Shown: positions 5,444 to 7,469 of the stretch, in pieces
How positions within the stretch are numbered: the stretch's first letter is position 1
How the letters are laid out: every line of letters starts with the position of its first letter
Assembly (NCBI GenBank): GCA_045660225.1
Contig: JAZRDK010000064.1
Coordinates: 1 to 7,469, forward strand
Direction of reading: 5' to 3'
From: Scatosoma sp045660225
Lineage (GTDB): Bacteria; Bacillota; Clostridia; Christensenellales; Borkfalkiaceae
Length of the DNA stretch: 7,469 nucleotides
Made by a program: the position numbers and the translations under genes
The notes under the pieces: model-generated
Seen by the model: the letters and a program-made list of their open reading frames with translations, nothing else
The model's database searches: none
Told to the model about the DNA's origin: nothing

Positions 5444-6139
5444 ATGTACCTTTCAAGGACGGAAGTCTTGCTTGGTCAAGACGGCGTAGAAAAACTGAAA
5501 AACGCGCGCGTTGCCGTGTTTGGTGTTGGCGGAGTAGGCGGTTTTGTTGTCGAGGCGCTTGCAAGAAGCGGTGTCGGTCAAATCGACGTCATCGACAACG
5601 ACAAGGTTTCCTTGTCGAATATCAACAGGCAAATTATCGCGTTGCAATCCACCGTCGGAAAATGGAAAACGGACGTCATTAGGGACAGAATTTTGGACAT
5701 CAATCCAAACGCTGTCGTACGCACGCACAACGTATTCTACCTGCCTGAAACGGCGGATAAGTTTGACTTTTGCGTATATGATTACGTGGTGGACGCCATC
5801 GACACGGTGTCGGGCAAAATTTCCATTATCGAAAGGGCAACGGCGTGTCAAACGCCCGTCATTTCCGCAATGGGCGCAGGCAATAAGTTGGACGCGACGG
5901 CGTTTGAAGTGGCGGATATTTCCAAAACCAGCGTTTGCCCCTTGGCGCGCGTCATGCGAAGGGAACTCAAAAAACGCGGAATCGAGCACGTAAAGGTCGT
6001 CTATTCCAAGGAAACGGCAAAGGAAAGCACGCTAACGGATAAGGAAACAGGGAAGGCAATTCCTGGTAGTGTCGCCTTCGTTCCATCCGTGATGGGTTTG
6101 ATAATCGCAGGCGAAGTTATTAAAGATTTAATAAAATAA
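5444..6139 (+). CDS. tcdA: tRNA threonylcarbamoyladenosine dehydratase
   Basis: This 231-residue ThiF/E1-superfamily enzyme uses ATP to cyclise t6A at position 37 of ANN-decoding tRNAs to ct6A, in the cytoplasm. The N-terminus RTEVLLGQDGVEKL is followed by the nucleotide loop GVGGVGG (27-33), D51 at the end of the next strand, SNINRQI with R62, VGKWKTD with K75, and the DAID motif (117-120), all standard for adenylating E1-like enzymes. The block SAMGAGNKLD...FEVADISKTSVCPLARVMRRELKKRGI is specific to the TcdA/YgdL (formerly CsdL) branch and separates it from ThiF and MoeB. Length is slightly below E. coli TcdA (about 268), which has an extended C-terminus. The start has a strong Shine-Dalgarno (GGAG 5434-5437). 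It is the last gene of its run; its stop codon overlaps the left arm of the following terminator. Confidence 0.93.
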   Translation: MYLSRTEVLLGQDGVEKLKNARVAVFGVGGVGGFVVEALARSGVGQIDVIDNDKVSLSNINRQIIALQSTVGKWKTDVIRDRILDINPNAVVRTHNVFYLPETADKFDFCVYDYVVDAIDTVSGKISIIERATACQTPVISAMGAGNKLDATAFEVADISKTSVCPLARVMRRELKKRGIEHVKVVYSKETAKESTLTDKETGKAIPGSVAFVPSVMGLIIAGEVIKDLIK

Positions 6140-6179
6140 TAACAATCCCCCTGAAGCATATCTCAGGGGGATTGTTATT
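6138..6179. terminator. Bidirectional terminator between convergent genes
   Basis: AATAACAATCCCCCTGA (6138-6154) pairs perfectly with TCAGGGGGATTGTTATT (6163-6179): a 17-bp stem with an 8-base loop. Both flanks are A/T-rich, so it can serve tcdA on the plus strand and the repeat lipoprotein gene, whose stop is at 6182-6184, on the minus strand. The stem begins inside the tcdA stop codon. Confidence 0.88.
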
Positions 6180-6181
6180 TG

Positions 6182-7000
6182 TTAGTAATTTAAAAATCCT
6201 AACATATAAGCCGTGATACCGCTATCTTCAATGTCATCGTTCAAGCCTGCTAAAAGTAATTTAGCTAACGACGCAGCTAACTCTTGACAGCTTGCCTTTA
6301 GTGATGCGTAGACTATGTCTGTATAGGAATAAGACAATTTATTTGTACTCTTAGAAAAGGTACTAGGATAAAACGAACCGGTCATATACATGTCATCTGC
6401 AAGCATCCCGTAGCTATAAATACTACTGTTCTTATTTATAGTGATGCTTAAGTAATAATCGCTATCGTATAATATAGTGATGGAAAGTTTTCCTTCGTTG
6501 GGATAGTAGTAGGCAGCGCGAGAATATATGGTTTCATTAGAAGTATATACGCCTAAAAGTAAACTGTAGTTATCATCGTCGTAATCACCGTTTTGCCGTA
6601 CGTAAGCCACGAAAGCGTCGTAAGCGTTCGTTATTTTTGCACAAACGGTACATTTTCCACTAACGATACTATGGCTAGTGCTTACGGGTGTGCTTTGCGT
6701 TTCTACAAGACCGCAAACCGAACAGCTTCTTGATTCTACGCCAGCAGTTTTGCAGGTTGACGGCGTGCTTATTGTCCACTTATTAAAAGTATGTTGAGAA
6801 GATTTAGGGGTGTTTTGCGTTTCTTTCTTCCCGCAAGTTGGGCAAGTACGCTCCTGTTTACCGTCGGTAGCACAGGTTGCCTGTGTTGTTGTAGACCAAG
6901 CGCCAAAAGTGTGGTTGGTGCAAACAGACTCTTCTTCACAGCCGACAAAAACAAACAATAGGGTTATTGAGAGGAGTAGTGAAATAAGCCTTTTCATCAT
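6182..7000 (-). CDS. Lipoprotein with 40-residue Cys/His repeats
   Basis: This 272-residue protein has a clear lipoprotein signal (MMKRLISLLLSITLLFVFVGC, lipidated Cys 21), so it should sit on the outer face of the cytoplasmic membrane. Residues 30-65 and 70-105 are two repeats of the form H-x-F-x2-W, one Cys, then G-x3-R-x-C-x2-CG-x2-ET. A half-repeat at 110-123 keeps the last CxxC. H30, H70 and H110 are exactly 40 apart. The Cys/His spacing suggests small zinc-ribbon-like or disulfide-stabilised modules, common in Clostridia surface proteins; metal binding is inference. Residues 124-272 form a Tyr/Ser/Asp-rich domain I do not recognise. ATG 7000 is chosen over 6997 because GGAG (7012-7009) is eight bases upstream. 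The gene is more AT-rich than the genes before it and is divergent from an XRE repressor, which probably controls it. Confidence 0.85.
   Translation of the reverse strand: MMKRLISLLLSITLLFVFVGCEEESVCTNHTFGAWSTTTQATCATDGKQERTCPTCGKKETQNTPKSSQHTFNKWTISTPSTCKTAGVESRSCSVCGLVETQSTPVSTSHSIVSGKCTVCAKITNAYDAFVAYVRQNGDYDDDNYSLLLGVYTSNETIYSRAAYYYPNEGKLSITILYDSDYYLSITINKNSSIYSYGMLADDMYMTGSFYPSTFSKSTNKLSYSYTDIVYASLKASCQELAASLAKLLLAGLNDDIEDSGITAYMLGFLNY
6632..6913 (-). repeat. Protein-level Cys/His repeats, period 40 residues
   Basis: Repeat 1 is at 6806-6913, repeat 2 at 6686-6793, and a partial third at 6632-6673, all in frame within the lipoprotein gene. They share H-x-F, W, and C-x2-C-G-x2-E-T-Q positions. 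The similarity is clear in protein but only moderate in DNA, so the duplication is not recent. Confidence 0.8.
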
Positions 7001-7008
7001 TTGTAATT

Positions 7009-7014
7009 CTCCTT
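7009..7014 (-). promoter_or_regulatory. Ribosome binding site of the repeat lipoprotein gene
   Basis: On the minus strand AAGGAG lies eight bases before ATG 7000 and eleven before the alternative ATG 6997, which favours the first. Confidence 0.75.
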
Positions 7015-7036
7015 AATAAGTATCTCTAAAATATTC

Positions 7037-7051
7037 ACGACAATTCGTCGT
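7037..7051. promoter_or_regulatory. Operator-like inverted repeat A
   Basis: ACGACAATTCGTCGT is an inverted repeat (ACGAC / GTCGT, 5-base centre). It covers about +1 to +15 of the lipoprotein transcript, a position where a bound repressor would block initiation. It matches element C at 7094-7108 in 13 of 15 bases. Confidence 0.6.
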
Positions 7052-7057
7052 ATTCAT

Positions 7058-7086
7058 ATTGTATACGACAAAAAACAATTTGTCAA
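7058..7086 (-). promoter_or_regulatory. Sigma-A promoter of the repeat lipoprotein gene
   Basis: Read on the minus strand, TTGACA (7086-7081) and TACAAT (7063-7058) are 17 bp apart, close to consensus. The predicted start of transcription is near 7051, giving a leader of about 50 nt. An inverted repeat GACAAA / TTTGTC (7067-7072 / 7079-7084) lies inside the promoter and overlaps the -35. Confidence 0.85.
7065..7086. promoter_or_regulatory. Operator-like element B overlapping the lipoprotein promoter
   Basis: An ACGACAA half-site at 7065-7071 is followed by CAATTTGT (7076-7083), a core shared with element C. Together they contain the inverted repeat GACAAA-N6-TTTGTC. The site lies between the -10 and -35 of the minus-strand promoter. 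Confidence 0.5.
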
Positions 7087-7093
7087 GTATTTT

Positions 7094-7108
7094 ACGACAA
7101 TTTGTAGT
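7094..7108. promoter_or_regulatory. Operator-like inverted repeat C next to the XRE start
   Basis: ACGACAATTTGTAGT is an imperfect inverted repeat nearly identical to element A. It lies just before the XRE gene and touches a possible -10 (TAAAAT, 7108-7113), which suits autoregulation. Confidence 0.55.
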
Positions 7109-7119
7109 AAAATGTAAGT

Positions 7120-7461
7120 ATGGATATGATAGGGAAAATTATTAAAGACTTGCGGAAAGAAATAGGGTGTACACAAAATAAGCTCGCGAATATCTTAGGG
7201 GTTACCCAGGATAGTATTTCGCTGTGGGAAAACGGTAAAAGAATACCCGATACGCAATATGTTATTGCGATGGCAAAATTTTTTGATGTGACGGCGGATT
7301 ATTTGTTGGGATTAAATGATGAATATCAAAGTTTGCAAATCCACAAGGTCAATAGCACGCTGGATTTAACGCCTGACGAAAATAGGTTGTTGGAAAATTA
7401 CCGTGCAATGTCTGAAAAGCAAAAAGCTTTGCTGGAACAATATATGCAGTTACTAAAATAA
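7120..7461 (+). CDS. XRE-family helix-turn-helix transcriptional regulator
   Basis: This 113-residue protein has an N-terminal HTH_3 (Cro/C1) domain from about residue 5 to 65: IGKIIKDLRKEIGCTQNKLA, then LGVTQDSISLWENGKRIPD with the recognition helix, and a closing helix AKFFDVTADYLLGL. The C-terminal part (about 85-113, LTPDENRLLENYRAMSEKQKALLEQYMQLL) is helical and could mediate dimerisation. There is no protease-like or sensor domain. It is divergent from the repeat lipoprotein gene and the 119-base gap has three related operator-like sites, so it probably represses that gene and itself. No Shine-Dalgarno precedes ATG 7120 or the in-frame ATG 7126. With TAAAAT at 7108-7113 the transcript could begin at or next to the start codon (leaderless). 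The true start could be ATG 7126, which gives MIGKIIKDLRKE. Confidence 0.9.
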   Translation: MDMIGKIIKDLRKEIGCTQNKLANILGVTQDSISLWENGKRIPDTQYVIAMAKFFDVTADYLLGLNDEYQSLQIHKVNSTLDLTPDENRLLENYRAMSEKQKALLEQYMQLLK

Positions 7462-7469
7462 AACGAAAG

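Noticed and set aside
5453..5989. 178-codon minus-strand open frame antisense to tcdA
   Set aside because: It is a shadow of a well-supported gene and has no start signals or recognisable protein features.

Overview
The window looks like chromosome from an anaerobic, low-to-mid GC Gram-positive bacterium, most likely an uncultured gut-type Clostridia (Bacillota). Supporting signs are purine-rich Shine-Dalgarno sites, near-consensus sigma-A promoters, lipoproteins with N-terminal KK/KR signal peptides, a pyruvate formate-lyase (PFL) fermentation operon, and Cys/His repeats of a kind common in Clostridia surface proteins. The exact taxon cannot be read from the sequence.

Layout. Positions 1-107 hold the C-terminus of a GtrA-like membrane protein, closed by a terminator (112-139). 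Positions 212-3857 form what looks like one complete transcription unit. It has an extended -10 promoter with an A6T6 tract and an upstream 18-bp palindrome, followed by pflA (301-1032), a thioredoxin-like gene (1033-1353), pflB (1436-3472), a 77-codon glycyl-radical-domain gene (3557-3790), and a strong terminator (3825-3857). Positions 3872-6139 hold three more same-strand genes: an unrecognised 121-aa protein, a ComEC-like metallo-beta-lactamase-fold lipoprotein, and tcdA (tRNA t6A cyclisation). A 17-bp-stem terminator (6138-6179) ends that group and lies between convergent genes. Positions 6182-7461 are visibly more AT-rich and hold a divergent pair: a minus-strand lipoprotein with 40-residue Cys/His repeats, and a plus-strand XRE-type repressor. 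The shared intergenic region carries a consensus promoter and repeated ACGACAA operator-like elements.

Main point. The PFL is split. PflB stops after the barrel and catalytic Cys-Cys pair, and has no glycyl radical site. The missing C-terminal domain (RVSGYAV) is encoded by its own small gene with its own ribosome binding site, after a non-coding gap that contains a long RNA stem-loop. The two chains together give 755 residues, the normal length of one-piece PFL. A thioredoxin-like protein is encoded directly against pflA. I read the operon as a two-chain PFL with its activase and a dedicated thiol protein. A separate radical subunit could be replaced after oxygen cleavage. The parts are seen in the sequence; the functional reading is inference, and related genomes may already carry the small gene under the name 'autonomous glycyl radical cofactor'.
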